Assembly (NCBI GenBank): GCA_028583605.1
Contig: CM053327.1
Location: 34,094,126 to 34,158,125, forward strand
Direction of reading: 5' to 3'
Length of the DNA stretch: 64,000 nt
Source of the DNA: Dastarcus helophoroides
Taxonomy: Eukaryota > Arthropoda > Insecta > Coleoptera > Bothrideridae
The notes under the pieces are model-generated. The model saw only the letters and a program-made list of their open reading frames with translations, did no database searches and had not been told where the DNA came from. The position numbers and the translations under genes were made by a program. Below, in pieces: positions 23,092 through 34,746 of the stretch; the first letter of the stretch is position 1, and every line of letters begins with the position of its first letter.

Positions 23092-23347
23092 CCACCTACT
23101 GCCCAATCAAGTCGAACGTATTTCCTTTTCTTGTGGTCAAGAGAGCACAGTTTTGAGATTTATATGGAGCTCATTAAGGGTCGAGGCCCTAAAAGCGTTA
23201 TTTACAGCACGGGTAACTGAATCAGCTCGGGGAGAACCGAAAATAAATTATTTATCCAACCTATTAGAACTTCTAACGACAATTGGAATAAATGAGTGCT
23301 TATCCTTCCAGAATGAACGCATTACGGTTCACCGAAAGAAACTTTGA
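23092..23347 (+). CDS. Possible orphan exon, unrecognised
   Basis: After a good acceptor (TTTATTTTCAG ending at 23091) an 84-codon frame runs to TGA 23345-23347. Its composition is mixed and protein-like, with no simple repeats, and it sits between two satellites. I recognise no domain. The frame also extends upstream through the acceptor to 23063, so splicing is not proved. It could be a terminal exon of a gene whose other exons are beyond the satellites, or a relic of a mobile element. Confidence 0.25.
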
Positions 23348-23549
23348 TCCTTTAATTGCAAAATTGAGTTAAAAGCGTTAAAAGTCGAACTAATTTCGTA
23401 ATTTATCTCAATCTCCAACACGATAAATTTTAAATGCGCTTTTAGCATGAAGAAACACCAACTTTGATTTATTTTATTCCGAGATAAAAATCGGGTCTTT
23501 TAGTTGGAATGTTCGCGCCTTTTTTCGAAAATCTACATAACTGTAACTT

Positions 23550-23840
23550 ATGTTACCTGATGTTGAAATTGAATGTTTGTGCTTTCAATTTTTAAAATAT
23601 TTACTCAAAGAACTGAAGGACGAAACATGCAATAAGGAATTTTTAAAATATTTACTCAAAAAACTGAAGGATGAAACATACGACAAGAAATTTTTAAAAC
23701 ATTTACTCAAAGAACTGGAGGACGAAACATACGACAAGGAATCCAGTGGAAATGTGATTTCCCATCTGATTCTTCCTTTAACTTTTAAAATATCAGAGAA
23801 CTGCAGGAAAAATTTCCTGCGCGGAAACCAAAAGAAATAG
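23550..23840 (+). CDS. 96-codon frame with three 17-residue repeats, unrecognised
   Basis: Three exact-length 51-bp units (23589-23639, 23640-23690, 23691-23741) encode 17-residue repeats of the form FLKYLLKELKDETYDKE. These are amphipathic and charged, and could form helices. The unit length is a multiple of three, so the frame is preserved. The start at 23550 follows a TT-rich stretch, and the frame ends at TAG 23838-23840. Directly downstream a non-coding satellite with similar AGAACTGA.GGA..AAACA words begins. The triplication may therefore be satellite seed rather than a gene. Confidence 0.25.
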   Translation: MLPDVEIECLCFQFLKYLLKELKDETCNKEFLKYLLKKLKDETYDKKFLKHLLKELEDETYDKESSGNVISHLILPLTFKISENCRKNFLRGNQKK

Positions 23841-26620
23841 TGATTTCTCATCTGATTCTCCTTTTAACTTCTGAAGTGCCTATGCAGACAACTGAGGGAA
23901 GAAACAAGAAACAGAAGACAAGAATGCCAACAGAAAAAGCGATTTCTCATTTAGTTACCGCAAAAGAAAAAGTGATTTCTAATTTCAACTTCTAAGTGCT
24001 TACATAAGAAGTAGAAGAATCAGGAGGACAAAATAAATCATTTAGTTACTGCAAAAGAAAAAGTGATTTCTCATCTCAGCTTCTAAAGTACTTACCCAAG
24101 AAGAAGAAACAAATAACAAGGAAGACAAAAAAAAATCATCTAATTACCGCAAAAGAAAAAGTGATTTCTCATCTCAGCTTCTAAAGTGCTTAACCAGGAA
24201 ATGGAAGAAGAAGCAGATAACAAAAAAGACAAAATAAATTATCTAGTTGCCGTAAAAGTAAAAGTAATTTCTTATCTGATTCTCCTTTTAGCTTCTGAAC
24301 TGTCTTTGCAAAGAACTGAGGGAAGAAACAAGAAACGGAAGACAAGAATGCCAACAGAAACAGCGTTTTCTCATCTAGTTACCGCAAAAGAAAAAGTGAT
24401 TTCTCATCTCAACTTGTAAGTGCTTACTTAAGAAGTGGAAGGATGAAACAGATAACAAGGAAGACAAAATAAATCATCTAGTTACCGCAAAAGAAAAAGT
24501 GATTTCTTATCTCAGCTTTTAAATTGCTTAACCAGGAAATGGAAGAAAGAAGCAGATAACAAAAAAAAACAAAATAAATCTAGTTACCGTAAAAGAAAAG
24601 TGACTTCTCATCTGATTCTCCTCTTAACTGCTGAAGTGGCTATGCAGAGAACTGAAGGAAGAAACAAGAAACAGAAGACGAATGAAGAAGAATGCCAACA
24701 GAAAAAGCGATATCCCCTCTAGTTACCGCAAAAGAAAAAGTGATTTTTCATCTCAACTTCTAAAGTGCTTAACCAGGAAATGGAAGAAAGAAGCAGATAA
24801 TAAAAAAAAAACAAAATAAATCATCTAGTTACTGTAAAAGAAAACGGAAGAAACAAGAATGCCAACAGAAAAAGCGATATCTCATCTAGTTACCGCAAAA
24901 GAAAAAGTGATTTCTCATCTCAGCTTCTAAAGTGCCTTCCCAGGAAATGGAAGAAAGAAGCAGATAACAAAAAAGACAAAATAAATCATCTAGTTACCGT
25001 AAAAGAAAAAGTGATTTCTCATCTGATTCTCATTTTAACTTTTGAAGCGCCTATGCAGAGAACTAAGGAAAGAAACAAGAAACAGAGGACAAGAATGCCA
25101 ACAGAAAAAGCGATTTCTCATCTAGTTACCGCAAAAGAAAAAGTAATTTGTCATCTCACCTTCTAAGTGCTTATCTAAGAAGTGAAAGAAAGAAACAGAT
25201 AACAAGGTAGACAAAATAAATCTTCTAGTTACCGCAACGGAAAAAGTGATTTCTCATCTCAGGTTCTAAAGTGCTTACCCAGGAAATGGAAGAAAGAAGC
25301 AGATAACAAAAAAGACAAAATCAATCATCTAGTTACCGTAAAAGAAATCATCATCTAATTCTCCTTTTAACTTCCAAAGTGCCTATGCGGAGAACTGAGT
25401 GAAGAAACAAGAAACAGAAGACAAGAATGCCAACAGAAAAAGCGATGTCTCATCTAGTTACCGCAAAGAAAAAGTGATTTTTCATCTCAAGTTCTAAAGT
25501 GCTTAACCAGGAAATAGAATAAAGAAGCAGATAATAAAAAAAAACAAAATAAATCATCTAGTTACTGTGTAAGAAAAAGTGATTTCTCATCTGATTCTCC
25601 TTTTAGCTGCCGAAGTAGCAGGCTATGCAGAGAACTGAAGGAAGAAACAAGAAATATAAGACAAGAATGCCAACAGAAAAAGCGATATCTCATCTAGTTA
25701 CCGCAAAAGAAAAAGTGATTTCTCATCTCAGCTTCTAAAGTGCCTACCCAGGAAATGGAAGAAAGAAGCAGATAACAAAAAAGACAAAATAAATCATCTA
25801 ATTACCGTAAAAGAAAAAGTGATTTCTTATCTGATTCTCCGTTTAACTTCTGAAGTGGCTATGCAGAGAACTAAGGAAAGAAACAAGAAACAGAAGATGA
25901 GAATGCCAACAGAAAAAGCGATATCTCATCTAGTTACCGCAAAAGAAAAAGTAATTTGTCATCTCACCTTCGAAGTGCTTATCTAAGAAGTGGAAGAAAG
26001 AAACAGATAACAAGGAAGACAAAATAAATCTTCTGGTTACGGCAACGGAAAAAGTGATTTCTCATCTCATCTTCTAAAGTGCTTACCCAGGAAATGGAAG
26101 AAAGAAGCAGATAACAAAAAAGACAAAATTAATCATCTAGTTACCGTAACAGAAAAAGTGATTTCTCATCTGATTCTCCCTTTACCTTCTGAAGTGCCTA
26201 TGCAGAGAACTGAGGGAAAAAACAAGAAATATAAGACAAGAATGTCAACAGAAAAAGTGATTTCTCATCTGATTCTCCTTTTAACTTCTTAAGTGCCTAT
26301 GCAGAGAACTGAGGGAAGAAACAAGAAACAGAAGATACGAATGCCAACAGAAAAAGCAATTTCTCTTTTAGTTACCGCAAAAGAAAAAGTGATTTCTTAT
26401 CTCAGCTTCTAAAGTGCCTACCCAGAAAATAGAAGAAAGAAACAGATAACAAAGAAATTAATAAGTGCTAAACAGATAACAAAAAAGACAAAATAAATCA
26501 TCTAGTTATCGTAAAAGAAAAAGTGATTTCTCATCTCAGCTTCTAAGGTGCCTACCCAGAAAATGGAAGAAAGAACAGATAACAAGAAAGTCAATATAAA
26601 TCAAGCGATTTCTCACCTAT
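23841..26620 (+). repeat. Two-module satellite array (about 2.8 kb)
   Basis: Module A (about 105 bp) runs from TAGTTACCGCAAAAGAAAAA through AGGAAATGGAAGAAAGAAGC to AAATAAATCATC. Module B (about 130 bp) runs from TTACCGTAAAAGAAAAAGTG through TATGCAGAGAACTGAGGGAA to AATGCCAACAGAAAAAGCG. The AATGCCAACAG marker recurs near 23925, 24347, 24694, 24859, 25095, 25427, 25666, 25897 and 26340. Spacings cluster near 235 and 340 bp, that is B plus one or two A. Short frames here are not genes. Confidence 0.85.
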
Positions 26621-27789
26621 TTCTACCCCAATGTTCAAAGAACTGAAGAAAGAAACGGACGAAAAGGAAGCCAAAGAAGCGACTTATCGTGTTTCCCATT
26701 TTAACTTTCAAAGTTCTCATTCAGAGAACTGAAGAAAAAAAAACGATGTCAAGTAAAACAACTGGGAAAACGATTTCTCATCTATTTCTCTTTCAAATTT
26801 GAAGGTACCTACGCAGGAAGGAAACAATCAACGAAGCCAAACGGATTTCTCATTTATTTCTCCTTTAGCTTTTAAATAATTGAAGGAAGAAACAGACAAA
26901 AAGGAAGTCAAATGAAAGCACCACTTCTCATCTGTTCATCTTTTTAACTTGTTAATCTATCCAGAGAAGTGAAAGAAGAAGCGGATTACAAGGAAGCCAA
27001 CCGAAAAAGTGGTTTATTTTAGTTGTCTTCTGTTATAATCCCCATTTAGAAAGTCAACAGTCGACAATAATGGTGATTACTTGGCATGGTGACATGCTTT
27101 TATTTAAAAACATGAGAGCATTTTATACTTAAAAATAAAAGATACACATTCATCTGACACGGACTGTATATTATTTAACAGTAACATTGCAGTTCTCAAT
27201 GGATAATTGTGAAGCTAATGTTCCACTGATTCTACCGTATTTTAGCTCAAATATTTCTTACCCAATTAAGTTAGGTTGCTCATTCTGCTCCGTTAAGTAT
27301 GCACGTCAGACAATCGGGGGGGTTGCTGTTATCTCAAAGCTCAGAAGGAAACGGTAGAATGCACAAAATTATTTCAAGTTATATGCACTAATGGCTTTCA
27401 TCGATCGCGACTGCCTTGTTTTCAGTAGCTCAATTGTTTAGAATATTTTCAGAATGCCAACGATATTTCATCTCAATTTCAGTCCTGTTTCGAATAGAAG
27501 GGAACTGAACCAGAAATTATGTGCCCCGAAATTCTTCATGTATGAAGACATTTCTTTTAATGAATGTAAATAAAACTGAAGTATCTGTCTGTAATATCCG
27601 AATAACTGTCTTTTGAAAAAGTCTCTAACGACCCGTCGCGATTTCGACTGTGCGTGAAAAGACTTTTTGAATTACAGACCACAGATTCAGGATAATTTTT
27701 TTTAATTCTTAATACCATACAGGAGGAGACAATGTTATAACGTCCATCATAAGAATCGTTGACAAATTACGACAATCATACGAAGTAAT
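26621..27789. other. Decaying satellite edge, then unannotated sequence
   Basis: Up to about 27010, diverged modules (GATTTCTCATCT, GAAGAAACAGA) persist. After that I see no gene or repeat. Confidence 0.5.
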
Positions 27790-27948
27790 GTAGTAGAGTA
27801 AAAAATATGTGATCAGCGACTGGGAGTCGAACCCAGGACCGTCACGTTACAGACCAGACTCTCAACCACGGAGCCATTGCCACCACTACTCTCAACTCTA
27901 CTAATTCACTTCACATAACGTACTTTAGGTATATCTGCTGTCTGCTAC
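27790..27948 (-). mobile_element. tRNA-derived SINE, copy 1
   Basis: On the minus strand an A-box-like TGGCTCCGTGG and a B-box GGTTCGACTCC are spaced as in tRNA genes, with a perfect T-arm (CTGGG/CCCAG). The acceptor stem does not pair, so it is not a working tRNA. A 60-70 bp non-tRNA part precedes it. The 28070-28228 copy is almost identical over the same extent, which defines the element. Confidence 0.7.
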
Positions 27949-28069
27949 AGCTCAGCCATTCCTAACAACACAGCCGTCCTCGGCTGTCAGTCATAATCCA
28001 TCGGTAAACACAATACTTAAACATAAATGCTATGCTATCAGGTAGATCCTTAATTTCGTTCCTGAAGCT

Positions 28070-28228
28070 GTAGTATAGTTGAAAATATGTGATTAGCGAC
28101 TGGGAGTCGAACCCAGGACCGTCACGTTACAGACCAGACTCTCAACCACGCAGCCATTGCCACCACTACTCTCGACTCTACTAATTCACTTCACATAACG
28201 TACTTTTGGTATATCTGCTGTCTGCTAC
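28070..28228 (-). mobile_element. tRNA-derived SINE, copy 2
   Basis: This is the same element as 27790-27948, exactly 280 bp away, with about seven differences. The A and B boxes are retained. The flanks of the two copies are unrelated, arguing for two insertions or an old duplication with a replaced spacer. Confidence 0.7.
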
Positions 28229-28939
28229 ACTAAATCACACTGAATTATATTTTGAAATTAAACTGTATGGTACCAGTGCCTAGGAAAGCCGAGTTACCCT
28301 TACAAAAGTGCATGTTTTTTATTATTTCACGCGACACTAATTTCTGGAAGATTTTAAATTTTAATGAGGTCAAAAATTTTTTGTTAAACTAACAATTTTA
28401 GAATAGTCTGAAATCCTAAAAAAAAACACCGATTACCATTTAGTCAGAATCTGCATAAAGTCGTAGGCGACTGATAGTCGCCAATATAAATTAATCTATT
28501 TCATAGAAACTAATTTAATTGCATTCAGACATTAACAGAACTCGCGAAACTCCAGGATTTAAATATTTTTCCGATTTATCTCTAGGAATTATGTAAAAAG
28601 AAGTTTCCTTCTTTCTTCTAACTTTTTTTTTTTCAAATAAATCTAGCTGTCGAGAATTTGCGAATACATTGCGAAAGTTTTTAGCAAGATTTCGCCTTTT
28701 CGCACATAATAGTGTTCAAACTGTAAACATTGTAGCATTTTCTCGCACATGGAACGTTCTCTCGAATACCAGAAGTTTGGGCAACATATGTTGTAATTTT
28801 CCGCTTAAGTTTGTTTCGTTGCATTTAACTTTCATACCCGACATAACTGGAGAATTTTGGGAAATGGTTCATGATGTAAAGATGTGTACATAAAACAAAC
28901 AAACTTGAATGAACTTTGCTTTTAAGTAAATAAAGTTCA
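28229..28939. other. Unannotated region
   Basis: A 74-codon frame at 28669-28893 lacks any recognisable domain. I see nothing else. Confidence 0.4.
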
Positions 28940-29298
28940 CAATATGTCGCTGTTTTCAAACATATTAAAAAGCTGCAGCGCTACTTTGTAGACAATTTTT
29001 ATTCTTGACCCCGACAGTTTTCATAATAAACTATAACCAAAATTTTTTTTTATTGTTATCAAAATGTTATCATTTGGTATCAGAGGGTAGAGTGCGTAAA
29101 ATATTACAGAAAATGTCACAATAGGTCGCTATTTTCAAACATATTAAAAAGCTGCAGCGCTACTTTGTAGACAATTTTTATTTTTGACCCCGGCAGTTTT
29201 CATAATAAACTATAACTAAAGCTTTTTTTTTATTGTTATCAAAATATTATTTTTTGGTATCAGAGGGTAGACTGGGTAAAATATTACAGAAAATGTCG
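28940..29298 (+). repeat. Two-copy tandem duplication, about 178 bp each
   Basis: Units at about 28940-29118 and 29119-29298 share TTTTCAAACATATTAAAAAG, CTGCAGCGCTACTTTGTAG and GGTATCAGAGGGTAGA in order, with few differences. Confidence 0.9.
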
Positions 29299-29944
29299 GT
29301 GCCCATTTAGGAGAAGTATACTTTAGATAAAAGTGTAATAGTTTGAATAGTAAATCAGATTATTATTAAATTACACATCTGTATGCACTTTGCAATCCAT
29401 GCATCCAACATTAGATCTAATCTGATGGCCATTCCGGGAACTTCACATTTATTAAACTCGCAAAAATATTATTTTTTTGTTATCTATGTTTCTTAGGAAG
29501 TACTATTCATAGAAAAAAAATATTTTTGGCAGTTGCATGGTTAATAAATATTGTACTTTTGCCATAACATAAATGTTTTATTTATCTGTAACATATTCGT
29601 GTGGAATAATTTAAGTCTCCCATTCGAAAAAGCTAAGATAGAAGTCAAAACGTTCGATTGACTTGAAATAGGAAGCACGTATGCGACAAAATGATGGCAA
29701 TTTATATCCATAAAAACTCGCGACACTTCGTAATTATTTTATGTGCTTTGTTTCGGGAAACAGCTGAACTCTCCTTATAGTCTATTTTCTAATCTTGTCT
29801 TCCCTGTTCGGCGTCCCCGGGATTTGAGATTTATATGGCTACGGCTTTAGCAGGTGTACATTCTGCAGCAAAGGTTTATTTACACACGTTTATGAGTATT
29901 TGTTCACCTCTGATACTTTCATGTGTAATATTTTCATCTCAAAT
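29299..29944. other. Unannotated region
   Basis: No gene is supported. A frame of 119 codons at 29835-30194 runs across the start of the next repeat and is judged fortuitous. Confidence 0.4.
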
Positions 29945-31668
29945 CAGGCACGTAACCAGGGGTGGGGCTAGGGGGCTGCAGTCCCCCTCCCCCCCGAAAT
30001 GTTTTGGCTTCACACTAGATAGAACTGAATTTTCCAGATGTGCGACCTTTTTAAAAACCATTTTTAATAGATCATTTTGTTTTCGTATTGAAATGAAAGG
30101 ATGTTTTTCTTTCAAATTTGGCGCCATTTCTTTTAGAGACCGGATTTTAAGCACAATCAAGCAAGGTAAAAAGGTGAGCAAAATGTTAAATTAGGCAAAA
30201 ACGAAAAGCTAAAGAGGGTACCAAAAAGGTAAAATACTCTTAAAAAAAAGGCATTAACAGGCCAAAACTTACAATTAACAAAAAAAAATATTTTAATATC
30301 TCAGTCAAAATTTAAAAAAATAATAGATTTTAGGTTATACCCAGGATATTCAAAAGGAGTATAACATTTTCAAATGAAGAAGTTCGAATTTTCGTCCTAA
30401 ATCTTAAAATTTTTACCATAAACTAATTTGAATTTTTTCCAAAATTTCGACATTTAAATCTGAGATTTCGTTTCTAGAAAAATTTAAATTTTCTTAAAAT
30501 TTCTTTTTTTTTTATTTGAAATTTCAATGTTACGTTTTGAATTTTAGTAAAATAATGTTGAATTTGCAAATTTTTCAAGCTTTAACTCCCTATTTTGAAA
30601 ACAAATTCAAATTTTGAGAAGAACTCAATATTTATACAAGCTATTTTTCGAGATTTAACACCAAATTTTGAGAAAAACTTGGATTTTGTAATAATAGTTT
30701 TACAGTTTTGGAATCTAAAATTTAAATTTTAAATTCGGTTTTTGAATAAAGTTTTGAATGTTAGGCCCTTTACTAAAAATTCAAAATATCTGATAAGCTA
30801 TTATTTTGAGAAGATATTTTTTAATAAGTTATTTTTATGAATTTCTTCTATAATTTTTCTAACATGGCGATTGAACTTTAAAATTAATGTCTAAAATGAC
30901 GATTCTTGTATTAATTTCGAGGTTTACACAAAACTGTAGCATTTTTAAGTTGGAAAATTCAGGATTTATTTAATAACTTTAACCCATCAGCTTGATTCGA
31001 AATTTTTAATTTTTTTAAAAAGTTTTAACTTCATAATAATATATTTCCAAATTTTTTGTTATGAAGTTGATTTGTTTGTATTTCGATTACGATTTCGAAA
31101 ATTCGACTTTTTTCTTCAAAATTCGAATTCCAAGTGAAAACTTCCAAAAAAATATTGAAATTTCTATCTTAGTTATCAAATTTCAACTTTAACTTTAATC
31201 GCAACATTTCAACTTTAAATTCATATTTTTAGAAAAACTTGATTTACAAAATTTTTACAACTTTTTACGAGTTTAAAAATGTCATGATTAAAGTCAAAAT
31301 TTTTAAAAATAAAATGGGCTTAATGACTTAAGTTTATTTTTCAAAATTTTTACAGTAGCACTGGTTCAAAATTCAGATTTCTTCAAAATATTTTAACTTT
31401 CTTTCTAGACATTTAATTGATAAAAAATCCCCTGGTCATTTTGGGAAAACACTAAAAGTTTCAGGAAATATCAAAGTTTATTTTTTGAATTTTGTTTCAA
31501 GACAAAATGTTGAGTGTTATTAGTTTTTTGTTAATAGATTTTATCTTTTAGAAATGAGAGATTTTTTTTAGAAAATTTTAACTTCTAACCTTTTTTTTTC
31601 AAAAATTATGGCTTCTTTTATCTTCGGATTTAGAGAGTAATTCTAAATGTAAACTTATTTCTAAAATT
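29945..31668 (+). repeat. 1.7-kb dispersed repeat, copy 2
   Basis: It begins CAGGCACGTAACCAGGGG with the same GGGGGCTGCAG palindrome. It then matches 5563-7340 through shared landmarks such as GGCTTCACACTAGATA and AAGGCATTAACAGGCC. Identity ends after TTATTTCTAAAATTTC, so this copy is truncated or interrupted on the right. Confidence 0.75.
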
Positions 31669-31739
31669 TCCTTATACAACGAAGGCGACCCCTAAAATAA
31701 GATTTCTTTCAAATTCAACCTCTGAGGGGGTGAAAATGA

Positions 31740-31883
31740 ATATCAAATTTTATATGTGATGAATCAGTCTCCTAGAGGTGTCCACTTGGAAAATACATCG
31801 ATGTTTTTATTTAATAAAATACATCGAAAACATACATCGATGTTATTTCGATACATCGATTCCCTAACATCGATGTTTTTAAA
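31740..31883. repeat. ACATCGATGT-rich fragment of a TAGGGATG-type hAT family, left part
   Basis: There are several overlapping CATCGATG palindromes, as in the MITEs at 48616-49088. The sequence resumes at 36866 (CATCGAATAC) after the inserted 5-kb element. Confidence 0.6.
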
Positions 31884-31949
31884 CAGTGGTGGCTCGTAGC
31901 CAAAACAATGGGGGTACTGCGACAATGTAATTTTAACTTTATAAATTTC

Positions 31950-33565
31950 GACTACAAATTTCGACATTTACAAAATGTAACTTTTTGAAAATTTTAGATT
32001 TCTTAGAAAACTTGACAATGAAAATTTTTGAATTAATGTTGCGTTTTTTGAAAGACTGGATTTTTTCCAAACTTCGGTTGTATTCCAAAATTTAGACTTT
32101 TTTCTTGTAATTTCAACTTTATTTTAAGTATTCCGAAAATCTATGTATACTCTTTTAAAAATATCTTCATTTTCGAAAATATTTAAACTTTTCGGTGTTT
32201 TGTTTTTTTTTTGTATGGTGTTTTGAAAATTAAGTTCTTTTTTTCAAAATGTTCACCCTTTGAAAATTTTTACTTTGTCTGAAAATGTAAACTTTTATAA
32301 AACTGTACTTTTGACTTTTTAAATTTTCAATCTATTTCAAAATTTCTTCATTTTTTTTTTGAAAAATTATAATATTTTTATTGAAAATTTCGATTCTTAA
32401 TAATTTCGACTGTTTTTTAAATGTCAACCATTTTTCAAAATTTCGACTATTTTTGTAAAGTTTCGATTTTTTGAAATAAAGACATTTTATAAAATGTCGA
32501 CTTTTTTCACATTTTCAAATATTTTTATCTTTTTTATTTGGCCATTTTTTAATTTTCGAAATTCTTTCAAAATTTCGATTTTTTTTTAATCCTTGAAGTT
32601 TTATGAAAAGTTTAACATGTTTTCAAAATTTTGTTGACCTAAAATTTCAATCTTTTTTAGAAAATCTTCAACTTTGGTTCAAAATTTTAACTATCAAAAA
32701 TTTAAACTTTTTTCAAATATTTAACTTCCCAATATTTCGACTTTTGAAAACTTTGATCTATCTGATAATTTTTACTTGTTTTCAATACTCCGGCTTCGAA
32801 AATTTTGGTTTTTATTGATAATTTGAGTGAAAATTTCCCAATTATTCAAAAATTAAACTTTTTTAAAATTTCAAGTTATTTTAAAAATTCGATAATAATT
32901 CTCAGATCTTTTAAATGTGTCTACTTTTTAAGAGTTTTGATATTTTCTTTAATTTGGGCTATAAAATTTTGACCTATTAGAAAATTTCTTCATTTTCAGG
33001 ATTTTGACTTCTTTTGAAAACTTGAAAGTTTTTGAAAATGATTGCCTTATCCTTAAATGTTCTATATATTTCGTATATTTCTCTAAATTTATAAAAATCA
33101 AAGTGTCAAAAAATTTCGACTTTTTTTTGAAAATTTTAACCGTCTCTTAAATCTGCACTTTGGTAAAATTTTCGACTTTTTTTAATTCCCATTTTATTGA
33201 AAATTTCGGTTTTTCTAAATGTTCGAATTTTTCATAATTTTAGCCATTTTTCAAAATTTTAAATTTTTCGAACACTTAAAATGTTCGACTATTTTTCTAA
33301 TTTCAACTATTTTTAAAATTTCGACATTCTTTGCAAACTGTCAATCCTTTATTTAAAAATTTTGATTTTTTTTTAAGTGAGACATTTCTGTAAAACTCAT
33401 TTTAAAATTTTTGTACCAATTCGTAAAATTTCGAATTTTTCTAAAAATTTCGACTCCATTTCAAAACGTCGACTTTTTGTCCAAAATTCTGACTCTATGA
33501 AAACTTGACTTTTTTTAAAGGTACGAACTTTTTTCAAAATATTTATATTTTTTTTGAACATTTCC
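31950..33565. repeat. T-rich satellite cargo of the hAT-like element
   Basis: The sequence is irregular TTTCGACTTTTTT and CAAAATTTT words. No genes are visible; the short frames are F/L/S-rich artefacts. Confidence 0.7.
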
Positions 33566-33569
33566 AATT

Positions 33570-33952
33570 TCAGTTCAAGTTCAGTTCAAGTTCAGTTCAA
33601 GTTCAGTTCAAGTTCAGTTCAAGTTCAGTTCAAGTTCAGTTCAAGTTCAGTTCAAGTTCAGTTCAAGTTCAGTTCAAGTTCAGTTCAAGTTCAGTTCAAG
33701 TTCAGTTCAAGTTCAGTTCAAGTTCAGTTCAAGTTCAGTTCAAGTTCAGTTCAAGTTCAGTTCAAGTTCAGTTCAAGTTCAGTTCAAATTCAGTTCAAGT
33801 TCAGTTCAAGTTCAGTTCAAGTTCAGTTCAAGTTCAGTTCAAGTTCAGTTCAAGTTCAGTTCAAGTTCAGTTCAAGTTCAGTTCAAGTTCAGTTCAAGTT
33901 CAGTTCAAGTTCAGTTCAAGTCCAGTTCAAGTTCAGTTGAAATTCAGTTCAA
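33570..33952 (+). repeat. 11-bp tandem array (TTCAGTTCAAG), about 35 copies
   Basis: The array is almost perfectly homogeneous, with a few single-base variants, mostly near its right end. All frames stay open because 33 bp encode an 11-residue repeat without stops, so the 154- and 128-codon frames are artefacts. Confidence 0.95.
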
Positions 33953-33995
33953 GTTCAGATTTAAAATAGAAACGTATTCTATTTTAAATCTGAAC
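33953..33995. repeat. Perfect 19-bp-stem palindrome capping the 11-bp array
   Basis: GTTCAGATTTAAAATAGAA pairs perfectly with the sequence at 33977-33995 around a 5-nt loop, ACGTA. The left arm's first bases belong to the last array unit. Confidence 0.95.
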
Positions 33996-34387
33996 TACTC
34001 AAAACTTCGACTTTTTCCAAAATTATACCTTTCCAAAATTTTAACCTTTTTGATTATTACGAATTTTTGGATTATATTGAGTTTTCTCTAATATTCAAAA
34101 ATTCGGCTTCTTTGAAAATTTAATTAAAAATTCTGTAATTTATTTTAAATGTCGATATTTTTCCAAAATTTTGTATTGTTCCAGTCGCAAAATTATTACA
34201 AATGTCGACTATTTAAAAAAATTTTTTTTTTAACATTAACCATTTTAAAACCCTTATTTTCTTTTGGAAATTCGACTCCATGAAAATTTCGAATTTTTTT
34301 AAAATTCCACTTTTTTCCAAAATTTTTTCCTTCTAAATTTAATTTTTTTGGTATTATTAATATTATATTTATTATTTATTATTATAT
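33996..34387. repeat. T-rich satellite cargo, continued
   Basis: The vocabulary is the same as at 31950-33565, ending in a TATTATT-rich tract. No gene is visible. Confidence 0.6.
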
Positions 34388-34746
34388 TGTTACGGGCTTA
34401 TCGGTTCGAATTGATTATTAACACGTGAATTGAATAATACTCACGTTATTACCACACTAAATTCGGAACACTACAACTGAATAATGAACTCAGTAATTTA
34501 CTTCTAACTACTAACTCACTAATTACACTGACTGACTAACTAACTGATTCTCGAGGGAAAGGCGTCCGACTTATATAGTTTTCGCTTCCGAGTTCTAGAA
34601 GTTTTCGGCAGATAAGGCTTATCGTTGGCCAAAATTTCTGGAACGCTTATCTGCCGTTTGCTTTATTATCGCGGCCGCTTTCCCTTATCGGATCTTTCTA
34701 GAAAATTTTCTTACATACTAAATTCTACAATTTACATTTCGTTACA
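34388..34746 (+). mobile_element. Solo LTR, copy B (359 bp)
   Basis: This is homologous to 12025-12409 throughout, with the same TGTTACGG start, TATATAG box, GCGGCCGC block and TTCGTTACA end. It is flanked by ATAT on both sides. It has one GTTTGCTT copy where copy A has about four. It is nested within the hAT-like element, so it is younger than that insertion. Confidence 0.85.

Noticed and set aside
27811..27881. Possible functional tRNA gene on the minus strand
   Set aside because: The T-arm and boxes are good, but the acceptor stem does not pair; duplicated with a non-tRNA part, so a SINE.
29835..30194. 119-codon frame starting with ATG
   Set aside because: It spans the boundary of a dispersed repeat whose other copy is not open in this frame.
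33570..33952. CRISPR-like array
   Set aside because: No spacers; contiguous 11-bp repeats in a eukaryotic genome.
33505..33969. 154- and 128-codon frames with VQVQFKFSSSS repeats
   Set aside because: They are translations of a stop-free 11-bp tandem array; every forward frame over it is open and no start or splice context exists.
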